DNA of 64,000 nt from the NCBI RefSeq assembly GCF_900109755.1, contig NZ_FOAR01000008.1, forward strand, positions 62,001 to 126,000. The letters are read 5' to 3'. The DNA is from Pseudomonas agarici (GTDB taxonomy: Bacteria > Pseudomonadota > Gammaproteobacteria > Pseudomonadales > Pseudomonadaceae). The notes under the pieces were generated by a model, which saw nothing but the letters and a program-made list of their open reading frames with translations, was not told where the DNA came from and made no database searches. The translations under genes were made by a program, and so were the position numbers. Every line of letters begins with the position of its first letter. Position 1 is the first letter of the stretch. This document shows positions 52,086-62,540 of the stretch, one piece after another.

Positions 52086-54320
52086 TTATAACAAATTCAA
52101 AAAACTGGCTTTTTTATTTTTTTGTAACGGAACATAAGCGGAATACCGAACAGATATTAACGCTCCAAAGACAAACCAAAAAATCCGTTGATAGAGCACC
52201 TCATGAAATAGACTCATCAACACAAAGCAAAAAATCAGTAAAATTGCAGAGTTACTTCGAAGTTTATTTGATCTATCGACAACTAAATGTTTTACGATCA
52301 AAAATAATGCAAGTAAAAAACCTACGGCTCCAACTATTCCCGTTTCAGTTAACAACCAAAAAATTGTGTTGTGAATAATTATGGGAAACCCAATCAGCTC
52401 AGGACTCCTCATGAAAAAATAGCCCAATCCTTGTCCAAAAATGGGGGAATCCAACCACTCCATGATAGACTGCTTAATTAGCGACCATCTAACTAGATCA
52501 CTCGGTGCCTCAGAAAATCCTGATTGAACCTGAATAGGGAGAGCCGCATAATCTGAGTCAGCCAAGTTCGGAAAACATAAAACTATCAGCCATATCGAGA
52601 CACTAATAATCAATGCCTTCAAAATAATTTTAAAATCTGCCATCCCAGTAAGGCATGAAAATACGAGTAACAGGAACATAACAGCGATACCCGATCGCGA
52701 TGATGTATAGTATAAACCTACGATCATCAACCCCAGAACCGAAGTCAAGAGAAATTCACAACTAATACGAGGAAAAAACTTTAAATTTTTATTCTTGTAC
52801 ATCGGAAGCAAACCAATGAACGCGGCAAAAACGGCTAAAATCTGAAACGCGAGTGCGTTACGATTCCCAGAATAACCTTCGAAAGAGTATGTAAAACCTT
52901 TCCAGTCTATGATATTAATAACATGTAAAACTCGAAAAATTATCTGAAAAAGCAAAACAAGACAAAGAACTGTCACCATGACTTCAATTATGCGTCTGCT
53001 CCCTCGAGCACCATGATAGGAAGCGGCAAGATAACCCGACGCTAAGAATCCGAGTAAAACCAGCCAACCAAAAATCTTGCTGACTGCCCAAGAACTACTT
53101 GAAAACTTTAACCATCCATGAAAAAAAGCCACAACCAAGATACTCGACATCAACAATAACAGAGCGTTGAAATGAGGCACATACCAAAGAGGAAGTCTTC
53201 GTTTAAAAAAAGAATTTAACAACACAACTGATAACGCCAAAACCGCAAAAGGATCGGCGAGATTTACGTTTATTGTTGAACTACCGACGGTTACATGAAC
53301 TTGAAAAAGAATCAGTAACGAAACTGAAAAGCACAAAATCCAGGCGGCTGCGGACTCAATGTTGATATTGCTATCTGTTGTACGATAGGAGTTAATCGAT
53401 TCTGACCACACATTGCTACCTGCAACAACTCGACTACCTATTAATGCAAATGGAGCGACAAAAATAATCGCACCGATAGATAGGATCCCACACAAGATAG
53501 ATGCAGCTAAGGCCTTATCAGAGCTAACACCTAAATGGCCTAAAATGTATATAGATGATGCTTCACGCAACCCCCAGCCACCAAAACTTACTGGCAACCC
53601 AGCAACAAATGAAACAACAGCTGCCGCCGAAAAAATTGATAACCAATCTGCGTTGGGTGCTATAAAATGGAAAAGCGCCGAAAAACTACTGAGCATTAAT
53701 AGAGAACTAAAAAGAGTAATCAGTATAAGTTCTATAAACCGTACAAGATTTTTCAGTGAAAATAGAGCCTGATAAAGAGATAACTCAAAACGACTAATTG
53801 AAAAAAATAATGTAAAAAAAATAGCGATCAATATTATTGGAAGTATTTCACTGAAAGGAATTAGAACAGCATAGTCCCTGACTATATTTCCCAGCAAATA
53901 AACTCCTCCAATAAACGCAAGCACCGCGCTGATACCACCAACCAAAACACGTTCGTAGGCAGCAATAACAGCATTTTCGACAGCACTAACTCCGGCTTTT
54001 TGTAAAACTGCTTGGCGACCTGCTACTTGGCCAAATAATGGGATTATCAATAAAGACGCGATATTAGCGGCTGTACTTGCACGAAACACAAGACTCCAAG
54101 GTAAGCGAAATCCGACACACGACAGAATACGCCAATAGCGATAAATAACTACCAACACATTCGCCATAATCATTAAAAACACCCCTACGTTCAGCAGCAG
54201 AGGAAATTCCTTTAATTGAGTATATATTTCTTCTGGACCGAAATGGCCAAACAAGCAAACAATCAATAACAATGAAATAAGAAAAACAATATAACGTCTA
54301 TTTTTTTTAAAGATTTTCAT
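52086..54320 (-). CDS. Fused UPF0104/LPG-synthase-like membrane domain and O-antigen polymerase/ligase domain (Wzy candidate)
   Basis: 744 residues and about 20 membrane segments. The first 300 resemble the UPF0104/lysylphosphatidylglycerol-synthase membrane family, with the diagnostic LPVSFGGWGLREASSIYILG near residue 250. From about 325 the protein is a Wzy_C/WaaL-type O-antigen polymerase/ligase, with GYSGNRNALAFQ near 484, YYTSSRSGIAV near 541, PIFGQGLGYFF near 628 and IHNTIFWLLTETGIVGAVGF. No other wzy is visible, so it is the likely polymerase. AAGGG spacing favours the ATG at 54320 over 54326. Confidence 0.82.
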   Translation of the reverse strand: MKIFKKNRRYIVFLISLLLIVCLFGHFGPEEIYTQLKEFPLLLNVGVFLMIMANVLVVIYRYWRILSCVGFRLPWSLVFRASTAANIASLLIIPLFGQVAGRQAVLQKAGVSAVENAVIAAYERVLVGGISAVLAFIGGVYLLGNIVRDYAVLIPFSEILPIILIAIFFTLFFSISRFELSLYQALFSLKNLVRFIELILITLFSSLLMLSSFSALFHFIAPNADWLSIFSAAAVVSFVAGLPVSFGGWGLREASSIYILGHLGVSSDKALAASILCGILSIGAIIFVAPFALIGSRVVAGSNVWSESINSYRTTDSNINIESAAAWILCFSVSLLILFQVHVTVGSSTINVNLADPFAVLALSVVLLNSFFKRRLPLWYVPHFNALLLLMSSILVVAFFHGWLKFSSSSWAVSKIFGWLVLLGFLASGYLAASYHGARGSRRIIEVMVTVLCLVLLFQIIFRVLHVINIIDWKGFTYSFEGYSGNRNALAFQILAVFAAFIGLLPMYKNKNLKFFPRISCEFLLTSVLGLMIVGLYYTSSRSGIAVMFLLLVFSCLTGMADFKIILKALIISVSIWLIVLCFPNLADSDYAALPIQVQSGFSEAPSDLVRWSLIKQSIMEWLDSPIFGQGLGYFFMRSPELIGFPIIIHNTIFWLLTETGIVGAVGFLLALFLIVKHLVVDRSNKLRSNSAILLIFCFVLMSLFHEVLYQRIFWFVFGALISVRYSAYVPLQKNKKASFLNLL

Positions 54321-54407
54321 ATTCATCCCTTAATCATATTTCAAGCTATCTCGCCAAAATCATTAAAATATCCGCCTCTTACTTGTCCCCTATAAGCATA
54401 AGCTACC

Positions 54408-56366
54408 CTATGCTTGTTCATCCAACCAAGCCTGAAACATCAGAATACTCCAAAGATGGTACTGCCAGTTTCGCTGCCCACTGAGATGCTCACTCCATAA
54501 TCTGCGGATGGGCCCTGGATAAAAATAACCCTCATCGCGCAGACGTGTTTCATTTAATAGACTTTCAGCCCATTCACGTAGTGGGCCTCGTAACCAACTG
54601 TCTAACGGGATAGAAAACCCTTGCTTTGGTCGCTCAATAAGTTCTTTCGGAACATGACGATATAATACTTGGCGAAGTAACCACTTACCTTGACCATCGC
54701 GTATTTTTAGATCCTGAGGCATCCGCCAAGCAAGCTCAACAATGCGATGATCGATAAGCGGTGTCCGTGTCTCGAGGCCGACTGACATCGCTGCGCGATC
54801 AACCTTCACCAAAATATCGTCAGCCATATAAGATTGCGCATCCATAGCCATCATCCACTGTTCGAAGCTATCGGTTTTGGGCCAAGCATCTGAGTTTGTG
54901 AGCAATGTCTCAGGCTCAACAGCGTCGATGACAATTTGAGCAGGATTCTTCCAATGGCTAGTAAGATGATGGAAAAAGTCATACTCAGATGAAAGTTCTA
55001 ATATATTAGCGAGTTTATGCATTTTATCTCCTACAGAGGAGAATTTCAGATGGCGAGGTAATATCGGCTTTACTAAAGCAAATAATGAATCCCAATGAGC
55101 TGGAGACAAACATAGAAGTAGTTTGGAGAATGTAGTGCGGACAATCCTAGGCATTGCATGCATTTTACTCCACACCTTTCTGGCGACAAGATAGCGATTG
55201 TAGCCGCCAAATAGTTCATCTCCGCCGTCACCACTGAGAGCGACCTTTACCTTGGTCCCCGCCATGCGGCTAACCAAGTACGTAGGAATTTGCGAGCTAT
55301 CACCAAAAGGCTCACAATACATGGATGGAAGAAGTGAAACTATCGATAGTGCATCTTCCGATCGAACATATAATTCTGAGTGATGAGTACCTAGATATTG
55401 AGCAACTACCTTAGCATGCTCGGCCTCGTTATAACCTGCTTCATTAAATCCAATTGTAAATGTCCGTATAGGTTCATTACTCTGCGCTTGCATGAGAGCA
55501 ACAATTGTACTGCTATCAATTCCGCCACTCAGAAACGCCCCCAATGGAACATCGGCGACCATCTGTTGTTTTATGCTTGACGATAATCGTTCCTCAAGCA
55601 TATCCACCGCTTCCTGTTGCGTGCCGTGGAAAGGTTCAGCCAAACCACGAGTGACCGCTTCATTCAGCGACCAATAGACCCTTGGCTCGGCTGATTTAGC
55701 AGTCACAACATTTTCTAGAGACAACGATAAGTAGTGCCCCGGGCGTAGCTTATAAATACCGTTATAAATACTATATGGTGCAGGAACGCAATTATGTCGT
55801 AAAAATAGAGCCAGTGAATTTCTATTAACTTCAGCCTTAAACCCAGGAAAAGCTTTGATCGATTTGAGCTCGGAAGCAAATAGTAGCGTTTCATCTTGCC
55901 AACCGTAGTATAGTGGTTTTTCGCCTATCCGATCACGGGCCAGGGTTAACAATTTTTCCTGGCGATCCCAGAAAGCGAAAGCAAACATACCAACAACAGC
56001 TCTAAGCGTTCGCTCAACCCCCCAATGTATTAAACAAGCAAGCAAAACCTCTGTATCTGAATGACCGCGCCATTCCACTCGATATGTATCGGCATCAATT
56101 TCTTTTCTAAGTTCTTCATGGTTATAAATTTCACCATTAAAAACGATAACGAACCGCTCGCAATCCGAAAGCATGGGCTGCTTACCTGCGGGTGTAAGGT
56201 CGACGATTGCCAGTCGCCGATGACCAAGCGCTGCTCCGGCAGATGTATCTACCCATATTTCCGCTGCATCAGGACCTCGATGAGCGATTTTGTTGTTCAT
56301 ACGAGTGATAATTGGTCCCAGCTCCATCCCCGGGCGAGCACAAAAAATACCGACTAGGCCACACAT
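54408..56366 (-). CDS. wbpS: Asparagine synthase-like amidotransferase (WbpS type)
   Basis: 652 residues. The N-terminal glutaminase begins [10 protein letters not shown], with Cys2 the nucleophile after Met removal, and has YNHEELR and DTEVLLACL. The C-terminal synthetase domain has [19 protein letters not shown] (PP-loop), [17 protein letters not shown] and [20 protein letters not shown]. In O-antigen loci such enzymes amidate the carboxyl of a hexuronic acid, here likely the GalNAc-uronate made by WbpO/WbpP (inference). The ATG at 56366 is required for Cys2; the TTG before it would not fit. Confidence 0.9.
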   Translation of the reverse strand: MCGLVGIFCARPGMELGPIITRMNNKIAHRGPDAAEIWVDTSAGAALGHRRLAIVDLTPAGKQPMLSDCERFVIVFNGEIYNHEELRKEIDADTYRVEWRGHSDTEVLLACLIHWGVERTLRAVVGMFAFAFWDRQEKLLTLARDRIGEKPLYYGWQDETLLFASELKSIKAFPGFKAEVNRNSLALFLRHNCVPAPYSIYNGIYKLRPGHYLSLSLENVVTAKSAEPRVYWSLNEAVTRGLAEPFHGTQQEAVDMLEERLSSSIKQQMVADVPLGAFLSGGIDSSTIVALMQAQSNEPIRTFTIGFNEAGYNEAEHAKVVAQYLGTHHSELYVRSEDALSIVSLLPSMYCEPFGDSSQIPTYLVSRMAGTKVKVALSGDGGDELFGGYNRYLVARKVWSKMHAMPRIVRTTFSKLLLCLSPAHWDSLFALVKPILPRHLKFSSVGDKMHKLANILELSSEYDFFHHLTSHWKNPAQIVIDAVEPETLLTNSDAWPKTDSFEQWMMAMDAQSYMADDILVKVDRAAMSVGLETRTPLIDHRIVELAWRMPQDLKIRDGQGKWLLRQVLYRHVPKELIERPKQGFSIPLDSWLRGPLREWAESLLNETRLRDEGYFYPGPIRRLWSEHLSGQRNWQYHLWSILMFQAWLDEQA

Positions 56367-56763
56367 CAACTATTATCCTTACTTTTGTACAGTCGCTCAT
56401 AGCAGCTTCTGAAATTGGATTCTGGTGGAGTGCTTTTGGGTCTTTTTCCAATTTTTTACTAGAGACTACTCCAATCATACTCTATCACTTTAGCTTATCA
56501 GTCAGCACCTGTGTCCCTCTGACATCCCCCCTCAGCACCGCTCGTTGGCACATCTGTCGATAATAAGGGTTTCTACACCATTCGAAAAATAGAGCCAAAC
56601 TCATCCGAACACCATTTTTTATGAAAAAACTGCCAATACACTTTAATAAGAAACCAAACAGAATCGGGATAGATTCTAGGAAAAACTAATTCTTACAAAT
56701 CAAAAACAGATCAACTTTAATCTATTGCCTATTAGGCTGCTATGTTTACTCACGCATTATAAC
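56367..56763. other. Intergenic region within the O-antigen operon
   Basis: About 400 AT-rich bases between the GT2 gene and wbpS. No start with ribosome site, no family match and no clear terminator were seen. The gap is large for this otherwise overlapping operon and may hold an internal promoter or a lost gene. Confidence 0.4.
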
Positions 56764-57666
56764 TCAACGAAAAATTTTTAAGATACGCCTAACTCTTATT
56801 CTAAAAAATACAAAAGGCGATAAAATATTAACAGAAAGAGCCTGTCTCAACAAATAAAATGCTTTCTTATAATCATGCAGTACCAAAAATTTTATAAAAA
56901 AAGCAAAAATCCTTTCAGACTCAGCTTGCGTAACACCAGTTGCCAAAGACGGATATTTTTCTTTAATTATATTTAAACTGAGCATAACTTCTTGATATTG
57001 TTGATTTAAATATGCGCTACCCGTTATGTTATTTCCATGCCTACGGTATCGAGCAAATACTCCATCAAGATATTTTATACCCCCCCCTCCACTCATTAAT
57101 ATCTCAATATACCATAACCAATCGGAAGCAAATTTTATGCGTTCATCACACATTGGTAAATTACGATTTCTTACAGCAACCGAACAACCGCAATTAAATG
57201 CCCCACGCTCAACTAAAACAGATGCTCCTCCCTCTTGCCTTCCATGGACATTATTATAATAATAAAGTGTACGATCCGATTCAGAATCAAAAACTTCTAC
57301 ATCATGATATGAAATTGAAATACTCGGATCATTTAACATATGTTTAACTTGAGCAGAAATTTTTCCGGGCAAAAAAATGTCATCGCCACCTAACAAAAAA
57401 ATGATTTCACCTGTACACCGAGATAGACAAGCATTGAAGTTTTTTGTTATTCCGCGATTTTCATTTGAAAAAATCTTATCAAATTTAAGTCTCGATTTTT
57501 TTTCAAAAAATTCAATCAACGCACACGTTGAATCATCAGAAGCATCATCACCAATTACAACTTGTATATTTAAAAAATCTTGCTCTTCAACTGACTCAAG
57601 AGCAGAAACTATAAAATCCTCATGATTATAGGTCAGAACAATTACAGAAACTTCAATACTACTCAT
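56764..57666 (-). CDS. GT2-family glycosyltransferase
   Basis: 300 residues in the GT-A fold. It has VSVIVLTYNHEDFIVSALES at the start, IGDDASDDST, and GGDDIFLPGKI as the DxD-type metal site, then DWLWYIEILMSGGG. It adds one sugar of the O unit on the cytoplasmic side; donor unknown. It overlaps the previous glycosyltransferase by 4 bases. Confidence 0.87.
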   Translation of the reverse strand: MSSIEVSVIVLTYNHEDFIVSALESVEEQDFLNIQVVIGDDASDDSTCALIEFFEKKSRLKFDKIFSNENRGITKNFNACLSRCTGEIIFLLGGDDIFLPGKISAQVKHMLNDPSISISYHDVEVFDSESDRTLYYYNNVHGRQEGGASVLVERGAFNCGCSVAVRNRNLPMCDERIKFASDWLWYIEILMSGGGGIKYLDGVFARYRRHGNNITGSAYLNQQYQEVMLSLNIIKEKYPSLATGVTQAESERIFAFFIKFLVLHDYKKAFYLLRQALSVNILSPFVFFRIRVRRILKIFR

Positions 57667-58541
57667 AAACCAACTCTCTTCAGCACAAATCTAAAAATTT
57701 TTTTTGTTGGTACACCAAAACAAACACTAGCCAAAAAAAAGCGAACTGCATCGACATACTTTCCGTCCCTGAACAAAGCCGCGGCGTGTGAGGATAACGT
57801 ATTAGATATTGATTTTCTTCGAAGTTTTGGGCTTTCTTCCTTCAAAAATATAAAGGGGATTTCCAAACGCATGGGTAATGTATCCCAATACTTTGAGTGT
57901 GTATTATCCTCATGAACTCGATACTGAAATGTAGTCCGATCAATGAAGCCCACTTTACATTTTTTTAATAGATACAAGAGAACAACCCAATCATCGGATT
58001 TAAATTTTTTTCTTAAGCTAGATACCTCCCGCATTATCTTTAGTTTAAGCATAGCCGACTGTAACAGCGGCCCAGAGGTATCATCCACTGCAGAAAACTC
58101 ATAAGCCGTTCCTGCATTCAACTCAGCTTCAAATTCACATAGATTCTGTTGACCAATCACATCTCCTTTTATATTTATAATTTCGCCCTTCGAGTAAACA
58201 CAATCAAAATCGTTATCCGACAAATATTCTACTTGCTCTCGTAGCTTATTCGGCAACATGATATCATCTGATGCAATAATCGATATATACTCTCCAGAAC
58301 AATATTTTAACGCACAATCAATAGAATGATTTAGCCCGCCATTAGTTTCTTTCTCTATAAAAATAAAATTATATTTTTCTTTTAGCTTTATAATTTTCGA
58401 GACGCTATCATCGGAAGAACAATCATCTACTACAATCAGTTCAAAATTTTCCTTAGCTATATCTTGCAAAAAAATCGATTCTATTGTTTTACAAACAAAT
58501 TCAGAATGATTATAAGATGGGACGACCACACTAACTTTCAT
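57663..58541 (-). CDS. GT2-family glycosyltransferase
   Basis: 292 residues, a paralogue-like GT-A enzyme. It has VSVVVPSYNHSEFVCKTIES, IVVDDCSSDDS, and ASDDIMLPNKLREQVEYL, with SDDWVVLLYLLKKC later. It overlaps wzx (4 bases) and the next GT2 gene (4 bases), so all are translated as a coupled block. Acceptor and donor cannot be told. The two GT2 proteins share the same motif layout but are clearly diverged. Confidence 0.87.
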   Translation of the reverse strand: MKVSVVVPSYNHSEFVCKTIESIFLQDIAKENFELIVVDDCSSDDSVSKIIKLKEKYNFIFIEKETNGGLNHSIDCALKYCSGEYISIIASDDIMLPNKLREQVEYLSDNDFDCVYSKGEIINIKGDVIGQQNLCEFEAELNAGTAYEFSAVDDTSGPLLQSAMLKLKIMREVSSLRKKFKSDDWVVLLYLLKKCKVGFIDRTTFQYRVHEDNTHSKYWDTLPMRLEIPFIFLKEESPKLRRKSISNTLSSHAAALFRDGKYVDAVRFFLASVCFGVPTKKIFRFVLKRVGL

Positions 58542-59818
58542 AAAGAATCACCATTCAGAGTAGCGGCATTTTTTGACCTAAACCAAAAAAAGAAATACAC
58601 CATTAATGTAATTAAATATAGTAAATAATTTATCGCATATGCAATGACAACCCCTTTGTCTCCAAATCGAAGAGAAAAAGCAACAGTCAAAAAATAGAAT
58701 CCAAAGGAAAAAACGATTTCAGTAAAAATAAATGTTATTACTAATGCTCTGGCCCATAAAAGAAAGCCAAGAATCCAACTTATAATTTTTAATGTATCCC
58801 CTACTATCTGCCATGCCACAAGGTCTTCTACAGGAGAAAACCCTTTTGAAAATAGCAAAACAATCAGCCATTCCTTAAGAGCAAAAACGCAGCCTCCTCC
58901 TATTGTTGCTATGGGAACAACAAAGAAAAGGGCTTTCAAAACCTCTTGCTGGAGTTCACTAGAAGCTTTAATCTCGGAATAACGAGGTAAAAAATACAAA
59001 CTCAGCGTAGTTGTAACCAACATCAGATAGGCGCCACTCATTCTGGTAAGTGCCTCCCAATATCCGGCAAACTCTGATCCATAATTTTTTATTAGAAACC
59101 ATCTTACCAGCATCGCCGATAAAGGTACGCAGGACGCAGAAACTGCAACCATCAATGAATACTTAGAAAGTTTCAATAAGGAAGGTGGGTCAATCACCCC
59201 AAATAAATGATTAAATTTAAACCAGCTCGTTCTATAACAAATATAAGCAGTTACTATAAACGCCACTGATTGGTAAATAGATAATGAAACCAGTGCACCA
59301 TATAGACCAAACTTCACCGATAGAATAACTGTAATTAAAAAACTTAAGACACTCCCAAAAATATTCGCTAGGACATATAGTTGAATCTCCTTTTTCCCAT
59401 TAAGAATAGCTAGCATTAGTGCGTTCAATACAAAAAAAATCAATCCCCCAGAAAGCCAATAAAAAATCTGATAATATGTCTCATTGTGCAGGAGATTTTT
59501 TGCCAAAAATTTTGCAAAAAAAGATATACCCAGCGCGACAAAACAAGAACCGACAAAAGAGATGGTTCCTGCAGTAGTCCATATTTTTTTTTGTTTATCT
59601 TCATCATCATAAAATTCAGCAGTATATTTAGTAACACCTATATTCATTGAGCCACCCGCAAAGGTAGTTATCATCTGTACTAAATTTTGAAATTGCCCTA
59701 GCGCAGCATAACCTGCCGGACCGATATACAAGGCTAGAATCTTATTGATGCCTAACAAAGTAAGCATCTTTATAATAACTGCGATGGAGTTAAGCAGACT
59801 TGTCCTGAGCAAGGTCAT
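58538..59818 (-). CDS. wzx: O-antigen flippase Wzx
   Basis: 426 residues with about 12-14 membrane segments, of the polysaccharide export (MATE-like) superfamily. Features are LGINKILALYIGPAGYAALGQFQNL near the start, TKYTAEFYDDEDKQKKIWTT, and the LPRYSEIKASSELQQEVLKAL loop typical of O-antigen translocases. It moves undecaprenyl-linked O units across the inner membrane for Wzy. Its ATG shares one base with the fdtB stop (TAATG). Confidence 0.9.
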   Translation of the reverse strand: MTLLRTSLLNSIAVIIKMLTLLGINKILALYIGPAGYAALGQFQNLVQMITTFAGGSMNIGVTKYTAEFYDDEDKQKKIWTTAGTISFVGSCFVALGISFFAKFLAKNLLHNETYYQIFYWLSGGLIFFVLNALMLAILNGKKEIQLYVLANIFGSVLSFLITVILSVKFGLYGALVSLSIYQSVAFIVTAYICYRTSWFKFNHLFGVIDPPSLLKLSKYSLMVAVSASCVPLSAMLVRWFLIKNYGSEFAGYWEALTRMSGAYLMLVTTTLSLYFLPRYSEIKASSELQQEVLKALFFVVPIATIGGGCVFALKEWLIVLLFSKGFSPVEDLVAWQIVGDTLKIISWILGFLLWARALVITFIFTEIVFSFGFYFLTVAFSLRFGDKGVVIAYAINYLLYLITLMVYFFFWFRSKNAATLNGDSL

Positions 59819-60945
59819 TATTTTCTATCACCGAAGAACTCGTTACATATGTGTGAAATAGTAAGCGCTTCCTCACTAGAAATAGTTGGTCCTATTGGCA
59901 AGCTAATTACAGTTTGATGAATAAATTCCGTGACTGGAAAAGAAAGATCTTTCCACTCACCATAAGCCTTCTGCTGGTGAGGCGGAATCGGGTAATGAAT
60001 CAACGATTGGACTCCATGCTCCAAGAGATGAGCTCGAAGGGCTTCCCGACGTTCACACCGGATAACAAAAAGATGCCAAACATGCGATTTCAACTTTTCC
60101 ATTTTGATTTTTTGGAAAAATGGCATGATAATTTCTGGATTGCTAATGTTGTCCAGATATATTTGAGCAATCTCGCGGCGATGATTTGTCTGCTCATCCA
60201 GATATTTTAATTTAACATGTAACATTGCTGCCTGAATCTCATCCAAGCGACTATTCAAACCTCTATAAAGGTTATGATAACGCTCATGAGAACCATAATT
60301 GCGAAGCGCTTGGAGCGTCTTCGCCAACTCTCCATCACTCGTAACAATTGCTCCCGCATCACCTAGGGCACCGAGATTTTTTCCTGGATAAAAACTGAAA
60401 CCCGCAGCATCGCCCCAACTGCCCGCTTTTCGCCCATCAAGGCTTGCCCCATGAGCCTGCGCGGCGTCCTCAAGAATAAGTAGGCCATGAACTCTTGCGA
60501 TATCACATAACTCTGGCATACAGGCTAGCTGGCCATAAAGATGCACTACAAGTATTGCCTTTGTTTTATCGGTTAACGCTGCTCTCGTACTCACAGGACA
60601 CAAATTAAAAGTATCCTTATCTGGTTCAACCAATACAGGTTTCAGATTATTTTCGGTAATAGCTAGAATACTAGCGATGTATGTATTGGCAGGAACAATG
60701 ACTTCATCACCATCTTGGAGTTTCCCTAGTTCTTTCCATGCGCGCAACGTTAGAATCAACGCATCAAGCCCATTAGCTACACCAATGCAATGCTCAACTC
60801 CACAATACTCGGCAAAACCTGCCTCAAACTTTGACAGTTCACCACCACCAATATACCAACCGGAGTCGATCACTCGAGTGCAAGCTTCAATAAGTTCATC
60901 TCGAATCAACGAATTTATTTTTTTTAGATCTAGAAACGGAATCAT
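59818..60945 (-). CDS. fdtB: dTDP-3-keto-6-deoxyhexose aminotransferase (FdtB/QdtB type)
   Basis: 375 residues, DegT/DnrJ/EryC1 family, PLP-dependent. It has [50 protein letters not shown], and the PLP Lys in [18 protein letters not shown], then [11 protein letters not shown]. It sits directly after the FdtA-type isomerase, so it should aminate dTDP-3-oxo-6-deoxyhexose to the 3-amino sugar. The ATG at 60945 is chosen over a TTG ten codons earlier. Confidence 0.88.
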   Translation of the reverse strand: MIPFLDLKKINSLIRDELIEACTRVIDSGWYIGGGELSKFEAGFAEYCGVEHCIGVANGLDALILTLRAWKELGKLQDGDEVIVPANTYIASILAITENNLKPVLVEPDKDTFNLCPVSTRAALTDKTKAILVVHLYGQLACMPELCDIARVHGLLILEDAAQAHGASLDGRKAGSWGDAAGFSFYPGKNLGALGDAGAIVTSDGELAKTLQALRNYGSHERYHNLYRGLNSRLDEIQAAMLHVKLKYLDEQTNHRREIAQIYLDNISNPEIIMPFFQKIKMEKLKSHVWHLFVIRCERREALRAHLLEHGVQSLIHYPIPPHQQKAYGEWKDLSFPVTEFIHQTVISLPIGPTISSEEALTISHICNEFFGDRK

Positions 60946-61051
60946 TATATGATCACTCAAACTATTAATATTCAAAGCTCAGAGAAACAACCTTCAATCC
61001 TATAAATCTATAGAAATCCCTAACCAATATATTTTACCCAATTAAAATATA

Positions 61052-61465
61052 TCAGCTGACAATAACTTTTCTCACTTCTTTAACAAACTCAGAATAATTT
61101 CTAATATAATCCATTTCATTATAGTGTTCGCTAGCAAGAACCAACAATACACAATCCTCACTAAAGTTATGCATTTCCCTCCAGATCAAATCACCGATAA
61201 TTAGACCTTTCGTAGGAGAGTCCAAATTTGCCTTTTCACGAGAAACACCATTATCCAAAACAATCTCACATCTGCCAGTTACGCAGACGGCAACTTGCTT
61301 GAGTTTCCGATGTGCATGAAAACCGCGAGACACACCCAGCTGTGTACCGAATATATAATAAACCCTCTTGATATCAAAGGGGACTGTGCGTCCTCCCTCA
61401 AGGGCAACCAACGACCCACGATCATCCCCTAACGGAGGAAACTCAGCCCACTCTAGAAGACTCAT
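61052..61465 (-). CDS. fdtA: dTDP-4-keto-6-deoxyhexose 3,4-ketoisomerase (FdtA/QdtA type)
   Basis: 137-residue single-domain cupin. It has DDRGSLVALEGGRTVPFDIKRV-type entry, GVSRGFHAHRKLKQVAVCVTG with catalytic His residues, and IWREMHNFSEDCVLLVLASEHYNEMDYIR. It isomerises dTDP-4-oxo-6-deoxyglucose to the 3-oxo form for FdtB. The sequence alone does not decide the galacto (Fuc3NAc) or gluco (Qui3NAc) product. The RmlA/RmlB supply must be outside this window. It overlaps wbpP by one base. Confidence 0.87.
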   Translation of the reverse strand: MSLLEWAEFPPLGDDRGSLVALEGGRTVPFDIKRVYYIFGTQLGVSRGFHAHRKLKQVAVCVTGRCEIVLDNGVSREKANLDSPTKGLIIGDLIWREMHNFSEDCVLLVLASEHYNEMDYIRNYSEFVKEVRKVIVS

Positions 61466-62499
61466 TACATGCCCCTACCCAAAACATTTATGTACCAGGG
61501 CATTGCCTTAGCGATACCTTGCTCAATATTAAAAGTCGGGTGATATCCCAGCAGCGACTTTACTTTACTAATATCTGCTTGGGAATGCCTAACATCACCA
61601 GCTCGAAAATCCCTATACACAGGGCTTTTCTTATATAGAATGCCATTCTCAGAAAGTTCTTTAACCAATATAGAAAACAGTTGGTTCAAATCCGTTCGAC
61701 CACTAACAGCAACATTATAAACCTGATTTAGTGCTCCATCGTCCGTCGCAGTGGCGGCCAACAAATTAGCTTGTACTGTATTTTCGATAAAGCAAAAATC
61801 CCTGCTAGTTTTCCCATCACCGTTAATAAAAATACTTTCCTCGCTGATCATCGCTGCTGTCCATTTTGGAATAACCGCAGCATAGGCACCTTCAGGGTCC
61901 TGGCGCTTTCCAAAGACATTAAAATAGCGAAGCCCAATCGTATTAACTCCATAACAACGAGCAAAAACCTCAGCGTAAAGTTCATTAACATACTTGGTAA
62001 CGGCATATGGGGAAAGAGGTCTCCCGATAGTATCTTCGATTTTAGGTAATCCTGGATGGTCACCGTAGGTCGAGCTGCTGGCGGCATAGATAAAACTTTT
62101 TACTTTTGCATCTTTAGCAGCTATCAGCAAATTCAAAAAACCATCAATATTGGTAGCGTTAGTGCTCACAGGATCATTAAGCGATCGAGGAACAGACCCT
62201 AGTGCTGCTTGATGCAAGACATAATCAATATCTACGCATGCCTTGTGACAATCAGATTGCTCGCGAATATCGCCTTTAAAGAAACGTAATCTTGCCCATT
62301 GCTCAGGGCTAACAAGACTCTGAACCTCGTCCAGATTACTCTGATATCCTGTTGAAAAGTTATCTAGACCAACTACATATTGATCCGCTAGTAATAATGT
62401 TTCTAGTAGATTAGAACCGATAAACCCTGCCACTCCGGTCACTAACCATGTTTTGGGATTTAATGATAAACTTTCAAGCAATTCCTTATAACGAGTCAT
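61465..62499 (-). CDS. wbpP: UDP-N-acetylglucosamine 4-epimerase WbpP
   Basis: 344-residue extended SDR. It has [77 protein letters not shown], and catalytic [12 protein letters not shown], all close to P. aeruginosa O6 WbpP and TviC. It interconverts UDP-GlcNAc/GalNAc and their uronic acids. It is 41 bases after wbpO and they act together to give UDP-GalNAc-uronate. Confidence 0.92.
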   Translation of the reverse strand: MTRYKELLESLSLNPKTWLVTGVAGFIGSNLLETLLLADQYVVGLDNFSTGYQSNLDEVQSLVSPEQWARLRFFKGDIREQSDCHKACVDIDYVLHQAALGSVPRSLNDPVSTNATNIDGFLNLLIAAKDAKVKSFIYAASSSTYGDHPGLPKIEDTIGRPLSPYAVTKYVNELYAEVFARCYGVNTIGLRYFNVFGKRQDPEGAYAAVIPKWTAAMISEESIFINGDGKTSRDFCFIENTVQANLLAATATDDGALNQVYNVAVSGRTDLNQLFSILVKELSENGILYKKSPVYRDFRAGDVRHSQADISKVKSLLGYHPTFNIEQGIAKAMPWYINVLGRGM

Positions 62500-62540
62500 A
62501 CAATACCTTAACTTGTCAAATCAATTATCAATTTAACGTC

